Below, piece after piece: positions 1-9,400 of a stretch of 64,000 bases of DNA. Position numbers and translations under genes: made by a program. Positions within the stretch are counted from its first letter, which is position 1. Every line of letters starts with the position of its first letter. The DNA lies in NCBI RefSeq assembly GCF_051859565.1, contig NZ_JBHYFK010000002.1, forward strand, positions 62,001 to 126,000. The letters are read 5' to 3'. The notes beneath the pieces are model-generated. The model searched no databases, was not told where the DNA came from, and worked only from the letters and a program-made list of their open reading frames with translations. The stretch comes from Glycocaulis sp051859565 (GTDB taxonomy: Bacteria; Pseudomonadota; Alphaproteobacteria; Caulobacterales; Maricaulaceae).

Positions 1-572
1 TGGGCTGCGGCTATAAATATCTCAATGGGGGGCCAGGCGCGCCCGCCTTCGTCTACTGCCACCGCGATGTGGTAGAGGGCTTCGCCCAGCCGCTATCGGG
101 CTGGATGGGCCACGCCACACCCTTTGCCTTCAAGGATGGCTACAAGCCCGCCACAGGCGTTTCGCGCTTTGGTGCCGGCACACCCGCCATCCTCTCCATG
201 AGCGCGCTCCACGGGGCGCTGAGCGCCTTTGAGGGCGTGGACATGGCGCAGGTGGAGGCCAAGGCCCGCGCGCTGGGCGACACCTTCCTGGCCGCTATTG
301 CGCCGCTCGGCCTTGAGACGATCTCGCCGCCTTCGCCGCAGCGCGCAGGCCATGTCAGCCTCGTCCATGAGGACGGCTATGCCATCGTGCAGGCGATGAT
401 TGCCGAAGGCGTCATCGGGGACTTCCGGGAGCCGGACGTGATGCGCTTCGGCTTCGCGCCGCTCTACCTCACGCACGCGCAGGTCTTCCGCGCCGGGCAG
501 ATCATGGTGGATATCGTCCAGTCAGGACGCTTTTGCGAGCCGCGCTTTGCCAAGCGCAATGCGGTGACATGA
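1..572 (+). CDS. kynU: Kynureninase, C-terminal part (5' end outside window)
   Basis: Kynureninase is a PLP enzyme that cleaves kynurenine to anthranilate and alanine (or 3-hydroxykynurenine to 3-hydroxyanthranilate) in tryptophan catabolism. The reading frame is open from base 3 and begins inside the family's hallmark segment, reading GCGYKYLNGGPGAPAF; the lysine there is the expected PLP-binding lysine. About 189 residues remain, roughly the last 45% of a usual 400-residue enzyme, ending at a TGA at 570-572. The segment with GWMGH and the FGAGTPAILSMSAL stretch are also typical of the family. A GTG at 69 could be taken as a start, but it would cut off the PLP lysine, so this is a truncation by the window edge and not a short gene. 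Confidence 0.93.
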   Translation, partial: GCGYKYLNGGPGAPAFVYCHRDVVEGFAQPLSGWMGHATPFAFKDGYKPATGVSRFGAGTPAILSMSALHGALSAFEGVDMAQVEAKARALGDTFLAAIAPLGLETISPPSPQRAGHVSLVHEDGYAIVQAMIAEGVIGDFREPDVMRFGFAPLYLTHAQVFRAGQIMVDIVQSGRFCEPRFAKRNAVT

Positions 573-654
573 GGCGGACCGGCATGGCTCAGCCCTTGCC
601 AAGCGTGTGCCTTTCAATGGAAGCTTGCGGCAGGCATGGACGCGTAAGGGGGCA

Positions 655-1737
655 ATGATGGCGTGGATTATCCGGCTTGTGGCGGTTCTGTTCGGCCTGT
701 TCGGGCTAGCCATATTGCTGCTGTTCGGGCCGGGCGCGCTCGATGCACGCTATTTCAATCCGACACCACCTGACCCAGCGCTGGAGGCGCTGTTTGCCAA
801 TCCGGTGGAGCCGGTGCTGACCGAAGAGGGGCTGCAGGGCGCCGAAGACCTCGAACCGGGCCCGGACGGGCGGCTCTATACCGGGCTTGCCGATGGCCGC
901 ATCATGGCGCGCTCAGCTGAAGGGGGCTGGGAGGAAGTGGCCCATACGGGCGGGCGCCCGCTGGGCCTCGCCTTCTCACCTGATGGTGTGCTGCACGTGG
1001 CCGATGCGCTCGCTGGCCTGATCCGGCTGGATGACGGCGAATGGACGGTGGTCGATGAGCCGGGCGAGTTTCCGGCGCTGGTCTTCACTGATGACCTGAC
1101 CATTCTCGAAGACGGCACCATCATCCTCACCGATGCGTCGGGGCGATATGGCTACGGCGAGTATATGGAGAGCTTCTGGGAAGGTGAGCAGACGGCGCGG
1201 ATACTCGCCTATACGCCGGACGGCACGCGGCGCGTGCTTGCCGATGATCTCGCCTTTGCCAATGGTGTCGCCCATGATCCGGAATCGGGTGATGTCTTCA
1301 TCAACGAAACTTGGGCACGTCAGGTCCATGTGCTTGATCCTGTCACCGGCAATCTGCGCATCCTGATCGATGGCCTGCCCGGCTATCCCGACAATATTCA
1401 CTGGGACCCGGAGGAGAATCTCCTGTGGATCGCCATGCCGTCACGGCATAGCGAGCTGATGGAGTTCTTCCATCCGCGCCCGCTGCTCAAGCGTCTCATG
1501 CGCCGCTTTGCCGATGTGTTTGGCGAACCGGAACTGCCCGCCCGCCCGGTCATGGGGCTGGCGGTCAATCGCCTAGGAGAGCCGGTGCGCGTGCTCTACG
1601 GGCCGACGCGCGAGGGCGAGCTGGGGGCGACCACGGTCGTGCCCTGGCAGGGCCAGATATGGACGGGCGGCCTTGACCGGCCCACGGTTGACGCTTTCCC
1701 CGTGCCGCCCCGCCTGGATGAGACACCAGCTGAATGA
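655..1737 (+). CDS. Membrane-anchored strictosidine synthase-like / SMP-30-type beta-propeller protein
   Basis: This is a 360-residue protein with one N-terminal hydrophobic segment (about residues 3-25) that probably anchors it in the inner membrane with the propeller in the periplasm. The body carries repeated propeller strands (GPDGRLYTGLADG, FSPDGVLHVADA, LEDGTIILTDAS) and the strictosidine-synthase-like signatures FANGVAHD, INET and PGYPDNI, as found in plant strictosidine synthase-like proteins and animal APMAP. Bacterial members are usually annotated as hydrolases or lactonases, but the substrate cannot be read from sequence. I chose ATG 655 (a second ATG follows at 658) because an AAGGGGG Shine-Dalgarno sequence lies at 646-652; an upstream ATG at 607 has no such site. 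Its TGA overlaps the next gene's ATG by four bases. Confidence 0.8.
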   Translation: MMAWIIRLVAVLFGLFGLAILLLFGPGALDARYFNPTPPDPALEALFANPVEPVLTEEGLQGAEDLEPGPDGRLYTGLADGRIMARSAEGGWEEVAHTGGRPLGLAFSPDGVLHVADALAGLIRLDDGEWTVVDEPGEFPALVFTDDLTILEDGTIILTDASGRYGYGEYMESFWEGEQTARILAYTPDGTRRVLADDLAFANGVAHDPESGDVFINETWARQVHVLDPVTGNLRILIDGLPGYPDNIHWDPEENLLWIAMPSRHSELMEFFHPRPLLKRLMRRFADVFGEPELPARPVMGLAVNRLGEPVRVLYGPTREGELGATTVVPWQGQIWTGGLDRPTVDAFPVPPRLDETPAE

Positions 1738-2516
1738 CGCGCATCCTCATCACCGGCGGATCGAGCGGGATCGGGCTGGCGCTTACCCGGCGCGCGCTGG
1801 CGCGCGGCTGGCAGGTATCGTGGATCAGCCTTGATCCGGCGGAGATCAATGCCGCGCAAGAGGCGTTGAAGCGCGATTATCCTGATGCGGAGATCGATGC
1901 GCTGTGCGCGGACCTGACCGAAGCCGATGCTATCGACCGGACCGTCAAATGGGTGAAGAAGACAGAAGCGCCGGACATTCTGGTCAATAATGCCGGGATT
2001 GGCTTCTTTGGCGCTTCGCAGAGCCTCGACCCGGCGCGCGAAAAGGCGATGATCGCGCTCAATATCTCTGCCCTGCACGCCATGACGCGCGCCTTCATTC
2101 CGCTGATGGAGAAGAAGGGCGGGACCATTGCCAATATCGCGTCCAACTCGGCGTTCCAGCCCGTGCCCTTCATGGCGGTCTACGCCGCGACGAAGGCCTT
2201 CGTGCGCCATTATTCGCTGGCGCTGGACCGTGAGCTGAAAGAGGCGGGCTCCAGTGTCCGGGTGATGACGGTCTGTCCGGCGGCTGTAAAGGACACGCCT
2301 TTCAAGGGCGCGGCAGGCATGGACGGGCTTCGCACCTTCGACAGCTTCACCTCCACCACAGCCGACGAGGTGGCGCGCGATGTGATGCGCGGTCTGGACG
2401 GGAAGAAGCGCTTTGTGGTGTCGGGCGCAAAAATGCGCGCCTCCTACATCCTCACCAAGCTCGCCCCGGCAGGGCTGGTGCAGGCCATTGTGAGGCGTGA
2501 GGTGGAGCGGGTTTAA
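1734..2516 (+). CDS. Short-chain dehydrogenase/reductase (SDR)
   Basis: This 260-residue classical SDR has the nucleotide-binding TGGSSGIG at residues 7-14, NNAG further on, and the catalytic pair in YAATK (Tyr150, Lys154). It should catalyse an NAD(P)H-dependent oxidoreduction in the cytosol; the substrate is unknown. The ATG overlaps the stop of the propeller gene (ATGA), so the two genes are co-translated and may act in one pathway. Its TAA (2514-2516) overlaps the stop codon of the convergent ferredoxin gene by four bases. Short insertions such as the VKKTEAPD segment are ordinary for the family. SDRs of this fold also include 3-oxoacyl-ACP reductase-like enzymes, but nothing points to fatty acid synthesis here. 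Confidence 0.85.
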   Translation: MTRILITGGSSGIGLALTRRALARGWQVSWISLDPAEINAAQEALKRDYPDAEIDALCADLTEADAIDRTVKWVKKTEAPDILVNNAGIGFFGASQSLDPAREKAMIALNISALHAMTRAFIPLMEKKGGTIANIASNSAFQPVPFMAVYAATKAFVRHYSLALDRELKEAGSSVRVMTVCPAAVKDTPFKGAAGMDGLRTFDSFTSTTADEVARDVMRGLDGKKRFVVSGAKMRASYILTKLAPAGLVQAIVRREVERV

Positions 2517-2833
2517 CCCTGCTGTTCAGGCAGGCGCACGATGAGGCCGTCCAGCTCGTCACCGACCTTGATCTGGCAGGAGAGGCGTGAGGTCGCTTCC
2601 ACGTCAGAGGCGAAATCCAGCATGGATTGTTCCATGGAAGAGCGCTCGCCGGTTTTACCTTCCCAGGCCGGATCGACATAGACATGGCAGGTCGCGCACG
2701 CGCACGCGCCGCCACAATCGGCATCGATGCCGGGAACCATGTTGCGGATGGCGGTCTCCATCACGGTCAGCCCGTTGACGGCTTCGACTGTATGCTCGGT
2801 GCCGTCATGTTCGATGAAGGTGATTTTCGTCAT
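2513..2833 (-). CDS. Adrenodoxin-type [2Fe-2S] ferredoxin
   Basis: This 106-residue electron carrier has the spacing C40-x5-C46-x2-C49 and a fourth cysteine at 86, the [2Fe-2S] pattern of the adrenodoxin/putidaredoxin class. It also has the acidic region before the last cysteine seen in that class. It is probably a one-electron shuttle between the reductase encoded just upstream and a terminal oxygenase or an iron-sulfur assembly partner. The start is the ATG whose complement lies at 2831-2833; a longer open frame continues upstream but runs into the reductase gene. It follows the reductase by 38 bases on the same strand, so the two form an operon. No cytochrome P450 is in the window. Confidence 0.92.
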   Translation of the reverse strand: MTKITFIEHDGTEHTVEAVNGLTVMETAIRNMVPGIDADCGGACACATCHVYVDPAWEGKTGERSSMEQSMLDFASDVEATSRLSCQIKVGDELDGLIVRLPEQQG

Positions 2834-2871
2834 AAGATGCCCTGATCGGTAACTGGATGTTCGCGTGGTAT

Positions 2872-4098
2872 TTAGGCGAGAAGATCGCGCATCGCCACAT
2901 CGAGATTGCGCAACGCTTCCGGGTCTACCGTCTTGCCGCTGCCAATCAGCTTTTGCGCTGCCATGTACTCGGGTGCCGAATTGACGGCCTCGCACGCAAT
3001 AATGCGGCCCTCCCTGATGTGGAAGACGGCAAAACTGCCCATTTCCGGATCGCCGCGCCGGACGATTGAGTCTGCGCCTTCGATCAGGCCCGCAATCTGC
3101 AGTTTGAGCGCGTACTGGTCTGACCAGAACCACGGCACGGGATCATAGTTCACCTCCGCGCCAGTAATGGCAGCGGCGACGGCCTTGCCCTGCTCGATAG
3201 CATTCTGGACAGATTCCAGCCGGATCGACCGGCCATAGAGCGCAGAGTGGAAGCGGGCGACATCGCCGCAGGCGTAAATCGACGGATCACTGGTGCGGCA
3301 GGCCGCATCGACCAGAATGCCATCGCCACACTCCAGCCCTGCCGCCTCGGCAAGGCCCGTGTTGATAGCAAGCCCGGCGGCAAGGAGGATGCAGCCCGCC
3401 TCGACCGTCTCGCCATCGCCAAGCACGACGCCGGCTGCCTTGCCGTCCTTTTCGATAATGGAAGAGACCGGCGTGCTGACGCGCAGATCGACGCCGTATC
3501 CGCGATGGATGGCGCCGAACCAGCCGCCCAGAATGGGGCTTGCCGTGCGCGCCATGGGCCGCTCAGCCGCTTCCAGCACGGTCACCTGGAGGCCACGCTT
3601 GCGCGCCGATGCCGCCACTTCCAGCCCGATATAGCCAGCGCCGATGACGGCGAGCGATTGTGCGTCTTTCAGCGCGGCGGACAGATGGTCTGCCTCGCCC
3701 AGATTGCGCAGCACCTCAACGCCGGGCAGGTTCGCGCCGGGAATGGGCGGGATACGCGCCTCACCGCCCGTGGCGATCACGCAGTGTTCAAAGCTGATGC
3801 GCTTGCCGTCGGCCAGCACAACTTCGCGCGCATCGCGGTCAATCGCGGTGACACTGGCATTCGTCAGGCAGGTAATGTCCGACGCCGGATAGAAGGCTTC
3901 AGGTTTCAGCCACAGGCGCTCGACCGGCATCTCGCCTGACAGATAGGCTTTGGACAGAGGCGGGCGCTGATAGGGCAGGTGCGGCTCTGCCCCGATCAGG
4001 GTGACCGGGCCGTCATACTTGCGCCGGCGCAGTTCTGCCGCGCAGGACAGGCCCGCCTGACCTGCTCCGATAATTACCGTTCCAGCGTTTGTGCTCAT
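2872..4098 (-). CDS. FAD-dependent ferredoxin reductase (putidaredoxin/rhodocoxin reductase type)
   Basis: This 408-residue flavoprotein passes electrons from NAD(P)H to the ferredoxin encoded directly downstream. It has the FAD-binding GAGQAG near the N-terminus, the HLPYQRPPLSKAYLSG segment typical of putidaredoxin and rhodocoxin reductases, a second dinucleotide-binding GAGYIGLEVA for NAD(P)H, and the FAD-contacting ACGDVARF. The C-terminal domain (WFWSDQYALKLQIAG) is the reductase dimer/cap domain. The start at 4098 (MSTNAG) places the FAD motif about ten residues in, as usual; a longer frame to 4206 adds 36 residues with no family match. It is divergent from tsaE, with about 106 bases between the chosen starts. 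Confidence 0.92.
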   Translation of the reverse strand: MSTNAGTVIIGAGQAGLSCAAELRRRKYDGPVTLIGAEPHLPYQRPPLSKAYLSGEMPVERLWLKPEAFYPASDITCLTNASVTAIDRDAREVVLADGKRISFEHCVIATGGEARIPPIPGANLPGVEVLRNLGEADHLSAALKDAQSLAVIGAGYIGLEVAASARKRGLQVTVLEAAERPMARTASPILGGWFGAIHRGYGVDLRVSTPVSSIIEKDGKAAGVVLGDGETVEAGCILLAAGLAINTGLAEAAGLECGDGILVDAACRTSDPSIYACGDVARFHSALYGRSIRLESVQNAIEQGKAVAAAITGAEVNYDPVPWFWSDQYALKLQIAGLIEGADSIVRRGDPEMGSFAVFHIREGRIIACEAVNSAPEYMAAQKLIGSGKTVDPEALRNLDVAMRDLLA

Positions 4099-4204
4099 GA
4101 CTGCTTTCTTGGCCGGTTTGACGCGCCCCCGCAAGGGGAAGGGGCTGCCTGTATGGATGCGGCGGCTCTTGTGGCGGGCGTGAATGCGCGCCTTACTGCG
4201 CGTC

Positions 4205-4678
4205 ATGAGCGAGAAGACGATTCATCTGGAGACAATCGAGGCGACACAGCGCCTTGGCGCGGTGCTGGCCCGGCTGGCCGTGCCGGGCGATGTCATCCTG
4301 CTGACCGGCGGGCTTGGCGCGGGCAAGACCACGATGGCGCGTGCTTTTGTAGGCGAAATTGCAGGCGTGGAGGAGGTGCCAAGCCCGACCTACACGCTGG
4401 TGCAGGCCTATGTGTCCCGCGCCGGATTTGATGTGCTGCATGCCGATCTATACCGGGTCGAGGATCCGTCAGAGCTGATCGAGCTGGGCCTTGAGGATGC
4501 TGCTGCAAACGGTGTTGTCGTCATCGAATGGCCAGACCGGCTGGATGACGCATTGAGCGATAACCGGCTGGAGATAGAGCTGGATTTTGACGGCGTTGAC
4601 GGGCAAGAGCACAGGCGGATCGCGCGCCTCGCCGCGCATGGCAGCTGGGGGGAGCGCCTTGGCCGGATCAGTGCCTGA
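4205..4678 (+). CDS. tsaE: tRNA threonylcarbamoyladenosine biosynthesis ATPase TsaE
   Basis: TsaE is the small ATPase that works with TsaB, TsaD and TsaC to make t6A37 in tRNAs that read ANN codons. The 157-residue product has the Walker A GGLGAGKTT, the SPTYTLVQ segment, and LHADLYRVEDPSEL, all typical of TsaE. The last part (VVVIEWPDRL) is also a family mark. Start choice is ATG 4205 (MSEKTI); an in-frame ATG at 4184 would add seven residues. It heads a tight operon: the next gene starts within its last codons. The same order, tsaE followed by amgK and murU, is common in Caulobacterales and relatives as far as I know. Confidence 0.93.
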   Translation: MSEKTIHLETIEATQRLGAVLARLAVPGDVILLTGGLGAGKTTMARAFVGEIAGVEEVPSPTYTLVQAYVSRAGFDVLHADLYRVEDPSELIELGLEDAAANGVVVIEWPDRLDDALSDNRLEIELDFDGVDGQEHRRIARLAAHGSWGERLGRISA

Positions 4679-5756
4679 CGATGTCCGCGCCGGTGAGCGC
4701 GCCGCATTTCTGCAAGAAGCAGGCTGGGGCGATGCGGCTGTCACCGCGTTTCCGGGTGATGCGTCCACGCGGCGGTATTTCCGTGCCAGCAAGGGCACTG
4801 AGCGCGCCATATTGATGGATGCGCCCGCCGCTGCCGAAACACCTCTGGCACCGGATAATGCCAGCCCGCAGGACCGCCATGCGCTCGGCTATAACGCTGT
4901 CGCCCGGCTGGCGGGCAATAATGTCGCGGCCTTTGCCGGCATCGCGCAGGCGCTTATCGAGCGCGGGTTTTCCGCGCCGCGTATTCTCGCCGCCAACATG
5001 GAGCAAGGCCTTCTGCTGATCGAGGATCTGGGCGAGGGGCTCTATGCGCGCGCCATTCCGTCAGGCGCGCATGAGGGAAAGCTTTATGCCAGCGCGGTCG
5101 ATACGCTGGCGGCGATCTACCGTTCCAGCTTCCCTTCCGTCTTCGAGGCACAAGGCCAGTCATGGCGTGTGCATGATTATGACCAGACGGCACTGCTTGC
5201 CGAGACCGGGCTTTATCTCGACTGGTATCTGCCCCGCTTTGCGGTCCGGCCTTCAGATGATTTGCGCGCCGAATGGGAGGGCGTCTGGCAGGCGGCTTTT
5301 GCCAGCCTGGAGGCGCATGCGCCGGGGCTGGCACTGCGTGACTATCATGCCGAGAACCTGCTCTGGCTGCCCGATCGTGAGGTGGAGGGGCGCACCGGAT
5401 TGCTGGACTTTCAGGACGCGCTCTTTGCTCACCCGGCCTATGATCTGGTTTCGCTGATCGAAGATGCGCGCCGGGACGTGTCCCCCGATCTGACCGAGCC
5501 TTTGAAGGACCGCTTCTTCAAGGCGGCAAAGCTTAATGACCGCACGAGCTTCGATGCGGCCTATGCGGTGCTGGGCGCGCAGCGCAACGCGAAAATTCTG
5601 GGCATTTTCGTGCGTCTGGCAGAGCGCGACGGCAAGGCGCGCTATCTCGATCTCATCCCCCGCGTGAAAGCCCATTTCGACCGTGATCTCGCTCATCCCG
5701 CCCTGCGCGATGTGGCGGCGCTGGTGCGCAAGGCCATGCCGGAGGGTGCGCGGTGA
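4671..5756 (+). CDS. amgK: N-acetylmuramate/N-acetylglucosamine anomeric kinase
   Basis: AmgK phosphorylates MurNAc (and GlcNAc) at the anomeric carbon so that MurU can make UDP-MurNAc, a recycling route that bypasses de novo synthesis and fosfomycin-sensitive MurA. The product has the aminoglycoside-phosphotransferase fold: FPGDASTRRYFR near the N-terminus, the catalytic LRDYHAENLLW and the metal-binding LLDFQDA. The start is uncertain. GTG 4671 overlaps the tsaE stop; TTG 4659 has a GGGGGGAG stretch four bases ahead; an open frame reaches 4587. From 4671 the protein has 361 residues, slightly longer than Pseudomonas AmgK. Its stop overlaps the murU GTG by four bases, which strongly supports paired function. 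Confidence 0.88.
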   Translation: MPDDVRAGERAAFLQEAGWGDAAVTAFPGDASTRRYFRASKGTERAILMDAPAAAETPLAPDNASPQDRHALGYNAVARLAGNNVAAFAGIAQALIERGFSAPRILAANMEQGLLLIEDLGEGLYARAIPSGAHEGKLYASAVDTLAAIYRSSFPSVFEAQGQSWRVHDYDQTALLAETGLYLDWYLPRFAVRPSDDLRAEWEGVWQAAFASLEAHAPGLALRDYHAENLLWLPDREVEGRTGLLDFQDALFAHPAYDLVSLIEDARRDVSPDLTEPLKDRFFKAAKLNDRTSFDAAYAVLGAQRNAKILGIFVRLAERDGKARYLDLIPRVKAHFDRDLAHPALRDVAALVRKAMPEGAR

Positions 5757-6475
5757 GGCCGTCGCGCGCCATGGTGATGGCCGCAGGGCTTGGCACGCGT
5801 ATGCGCCCTTTGACCGATGACCGGCCCAAGGCGCTGGTGGAGGTCAATGGCCGCGCCCTGCTGGACTGGACGCTGGACGCGCTGGCGCGTGCCGGCGTGT
5901 CTGACGCCGTGGTCAATATCCACCATTTCGCCGAGCGCATGCGCGCCCATCTAGCAAGCCGGGATGGCGCGCTACGCATTCACATTTCGGATGAGACAGA
6001 CCAGCTGCTCGAGACTGGCGGCGGGCTGGTGAAGGCTGCGCCGTTGCTGGGCGGTGATCCGGTGTTTGTCGCCAATATCGATGCCTTCTGGGTCGATAAG
6101 GACGGCGCAGAGCTGGCCCGGCTGGCAGACGGGTTTGACGCAGGCACGATGGATTTCCGCCTGCTGCTGGCACGCAAGGGCAATCTTCTGGGGCTCGAAG
6201 GACCAGGCGATTTCGCCATGGACGCGCAAGGCCGCCTGCAGCGCTTTTCCGATGCGCCCGCCGGAGCCGAGCCGCTCTTCTATGCTGGCGTGCAGGTGAT
6301 GCATCCGCGCGTACTGGAGGGCTGGCCGTGCGAGCCGTTCTCCACCAACCGGATTTGGGACGTGGCGCTGGCGCAGGGCCGTGTGACCGGGCAGGTGATG
6401 GACGCGTTCTGGATGCATGTCGGCGATCCGCAATCGCGGGACGCGGCAGAGAATCGGTTACGCTCGCGGGCATGA
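5753..6475 (+). CDS. murU: N-acetylmuramate alpha-1-phosphate uridylyltransferase
   Basis: MurU transfers UMP from UTP to MurNAc-1-phosphate, the last step of anabolic peptidoglycan sugar recycling. The 240-residue protein carries the nucleotidyltransferase signature AAGLGTRMRPLT near the N-terminus, then DRPKALVEVNG and the IDAFW metal-binding region. It starts with GTG at 5753, overlapping the amgK stop (GTGA), and ends in an ATGA overlap with addB. Related small nucleotidyltransferases act on mannose or glucose 1-phosphates, but the direct pairing with amgK makes MurU the best call. Confidence 0.9.
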   Translation: MRPSRAMVMAAGLGTRMRPLTDDRPKALVEVNGRALLDWTLDALARAGVSDAVVNIHHFAERMRAHLASRDGALRIHISDETDQLLETGGGLVKAAPLLGGDPVFVANIDAFWVDKDGAELARLADGFDAGTMDFRLLLARKGNLLGLEGPGDFAMDAQGRLQRFSDAPAGAEPLFYAGVQVMHPRVLEGWPCEPFSTNRIWDVALAQGRVTGQVMDAFWMHVGDPQSRDAAENRLRSRA

Positions 6476-9400
6476 GCGAGCCGCCCGGCATATTCGATAC
6501 ACCTTCCCCGCGTGTCTTCACGCTGGCGCCCGCGGCGGATTTCCTGAAAAGCCTCGCGCGCACGCTGGTGGCCGAATTCCCTGACCCCGAAGCGCTGGCG
6601 GGTGTCACCGTATTATTGCCGACGCGACGGGCGGGCCGGGCGCTTGGCGAGGCGTTCAGCGCCATACAGGCCGAAAATGGCATCAGCGCCGCCATATTGC
6701 CGCTGATCCGCCCGCTGGGCGATGTCGATGCGGATGAGCCGCCGTTTGAACCGGGCGAGCTTGAGCATCTGGCCCTGCCGGCAATCAGTGCTGCGCGCCG
6801 TCGCTTCGAGCTGGCCAGCCTGATCCTTGCCCGCGAGGAAGCGGCGCGCCGGGAGATGACGCCCGATGGCGCGCTGGTGCTGGCTGATGCGCTGGCGGGT
6901 CTGCTGGACGAGCTGGCATCAGAAGAAATTACCGGCCTTGGCGCGCTGGAGGATCCGGCGGTGCGTGCAGCCCTGCCCGCCGACCGGCAGGAGGCGGCGC
7001 TGTTTCTGGACATCGTGCTGGAGCAATGGCCGCTGCACCTCAAGGCGCTCGGCCTGACGGACCCGGCTGCGCGGCGTTCGACGCTGCTGAATGCGCTGGC
7101 CGACCGCTGGCAGGAAAGCCCGCCGCCGGGGCCGGTCATTGCGGCTGGCTCCACAGGCTCCATCCCCGCATCGGCGCATCTCTTGCGCGTCGTCGCCGGC
7201 CTGGACCGCGGCGCGGTCGTGCTGCCCGGCTTTGCCGGTTTCATGGATGAGGCAAGCTGGAAGGCGATTGATGAAGGCCACCCCCAGCGGGCCATGAAGG
7301 CGCTGATCGGGAGTATCGGGATTGGCCGCAATGATGTGAAGGAATGGCCTCTGGCGCCGGTAAGGGTGGCACAGGAAACCTCCAGCCCGGACAGGCATGA
7401 GGCACGCGCGCAGGCGCGTGCGCGGCTGATTACGGAGGCGCTGCGCCCCGCGGACGAGACAGCCGACTGGCTCAAACGTATCGGCGTGCTGAGCGAGGCC
7501 TGGGGAGGCGATGTCGTCGGGCTGGGTATACATGGCCTTTCAACCATTGAAGCGCGCGATCCGGCCAGCGAGGCGCGCGCTATCGCGCTGGCCTTGAGAG
7601 AGACGCTGGAGACGCCGGGCAGGACGGCCATGGTGGTGACGCCCGACCGGGCGCTCGCACGGCGCATCACCACCGAGATGAGCCGCTTCGGCGTGGAGCT
7701 GGACGACAGCGCGGGCGAAGCCTTGAGCGATACCGCGCCCGGCGCCTTCCTGATGCGGGTTCTGGAGTGCGCGGGCGATCCCGGCTCTGCATTGGCGCTG
7801 GCGGCTCTGTGGGCCTCGCCGCTCTTCGCGCTGGGTGAGAAACGCCCCGCCCTGATGGCCGATATTGCGGACATGGAACGCCAGACATTGCGGGGGCGCA
7901 GGCCCGGCAAAAGCTTCGCCGATGTCATGGCGCGCGTGGAGACAGGCAAGACGCCGCGCTGGCTGGAGATCATTGCCCGTATCGAGGGAGCGCTGGCGCC
8001 CTTGCTGGCACTGGAGGGAGACCAGCCTGCCCGCTCGTTCGCGCAGGCACTGGCGCAATCTGCCGAGAATCTGGCCGCCAGCGATACCCTGCCCGGCGCA
8101 GACCGGCTATGGGCAGGCGAGGCAGGCGACAGCGCAGCCGGGCTGATGCGCGAATTTCTCGATGAGGCAGAGGCTCTGCCTCCGCTGTCCTTGCGGGCCT
8201 TTACGCGCGTGTTTCTGGAAACTGCGCGTGGACGGCGGGTGCGCCCGCGTTCGGGAACCCATCCGCGTCTTGCCCTGCTGGGGCCGCTGGAAGCGCGCCT
8301 TCTGCATGCTGACCGCGTGATCCTGGCGGGCCTCAATGAAGGCGTCTGGCCACAAAAGCTTGGCAGCGATCCGTTCCTCTCCCGGCCGATGAGGAAGTCG
8401 GCAGGCCTGCCGCCGCCCGAACGGCGCCTCGGCCTTGCTGCGCACGATTTTGCCGAGCTTGCCTGTCTGCCCGATGTCATTCTGACCCGTTCCAGCAGCG
8501 CTGATGGCGCGCCCACGGTCGCCTCACGCTGGCTGTGGCGGCTGCAGACGCTGACGCGCGGCGCGTTGGGCGCTGAGACGGCAGGGGAGGCCCTCGAACC
8601 GGCATATGATTATCTGGCGCTTGGCGCGCGTCTGGACCAGCCGGACGCGCCGACACAGATCGCCGAGCCGCTACCGCGCCCGCCTGTGGAGGCCCGGCCC
8701 ACCTCGCTGTCGGTTACGGCGATCGAGAAATGGGTGCGGGATCCGTATTACATCTATGCCCAGCGCATACTGGAACTGGATGTGCTCGACCCGCTGGACC
8801 GTGAACCCGGCCATGCCGAGCGCGGCACGGCCTGGCACAGCGCGCTGGAGCACTGGGTAAAGGAGCTCGGTGACCGCCCCAAACTGCCTGATGACGCGGT
8901 TGAAACGCTGATCTTGCTGGGTGAAACGGCCTTGCTGGAGGCAGGCTTTACCGAAAGCGAAATGGCCGTGGAGCTGGCTCGCTTTGCCCATAGCGCCCGC
9001 TGGATGGTGGAGGCGGAGGCCCGCCGCCGAAGCGAAGGCAGCTTGCCTGTGGCAGCCACCATCGAGGAGCGCGGGACGCTTAGCCTTTCTGCAGGCGGAC
9101 GCGATTTTGTCCTGTCTGGAAAGCCCGACCGTATCGATCTGCGGGCCGGGCAGTACGAGGTGATTGACTACAAGACGGGCAGCATGCCCGGCGTGGATGA
9201 AGTGTTGGCCGGCTTTGCGCCGCAAATGCCCTTGCTGGGCGCGATTGTGCGCGCAGGCGGCTTCAAGGATGTGCCGCCCAAGGCGCTGGGCGGGTTTGTC
9301 TATCTCAATGTGAAGGGCACGAAAAAGCCCGGCGAGGAACGGCGCATCCAGTCGAAGGAGGGGCTCGACGTCGATGCGCTGGCCGATCAGGCGCTGGAAC

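Noticed and set aside
5913..8516. Long minus-strand open frame (about 867 codons) opposite murU/addB
   Set aside because: It is low-complexity Ser/Arg/Ala-rich, has no family features and mirrors the codon bias of addB on the other strand.
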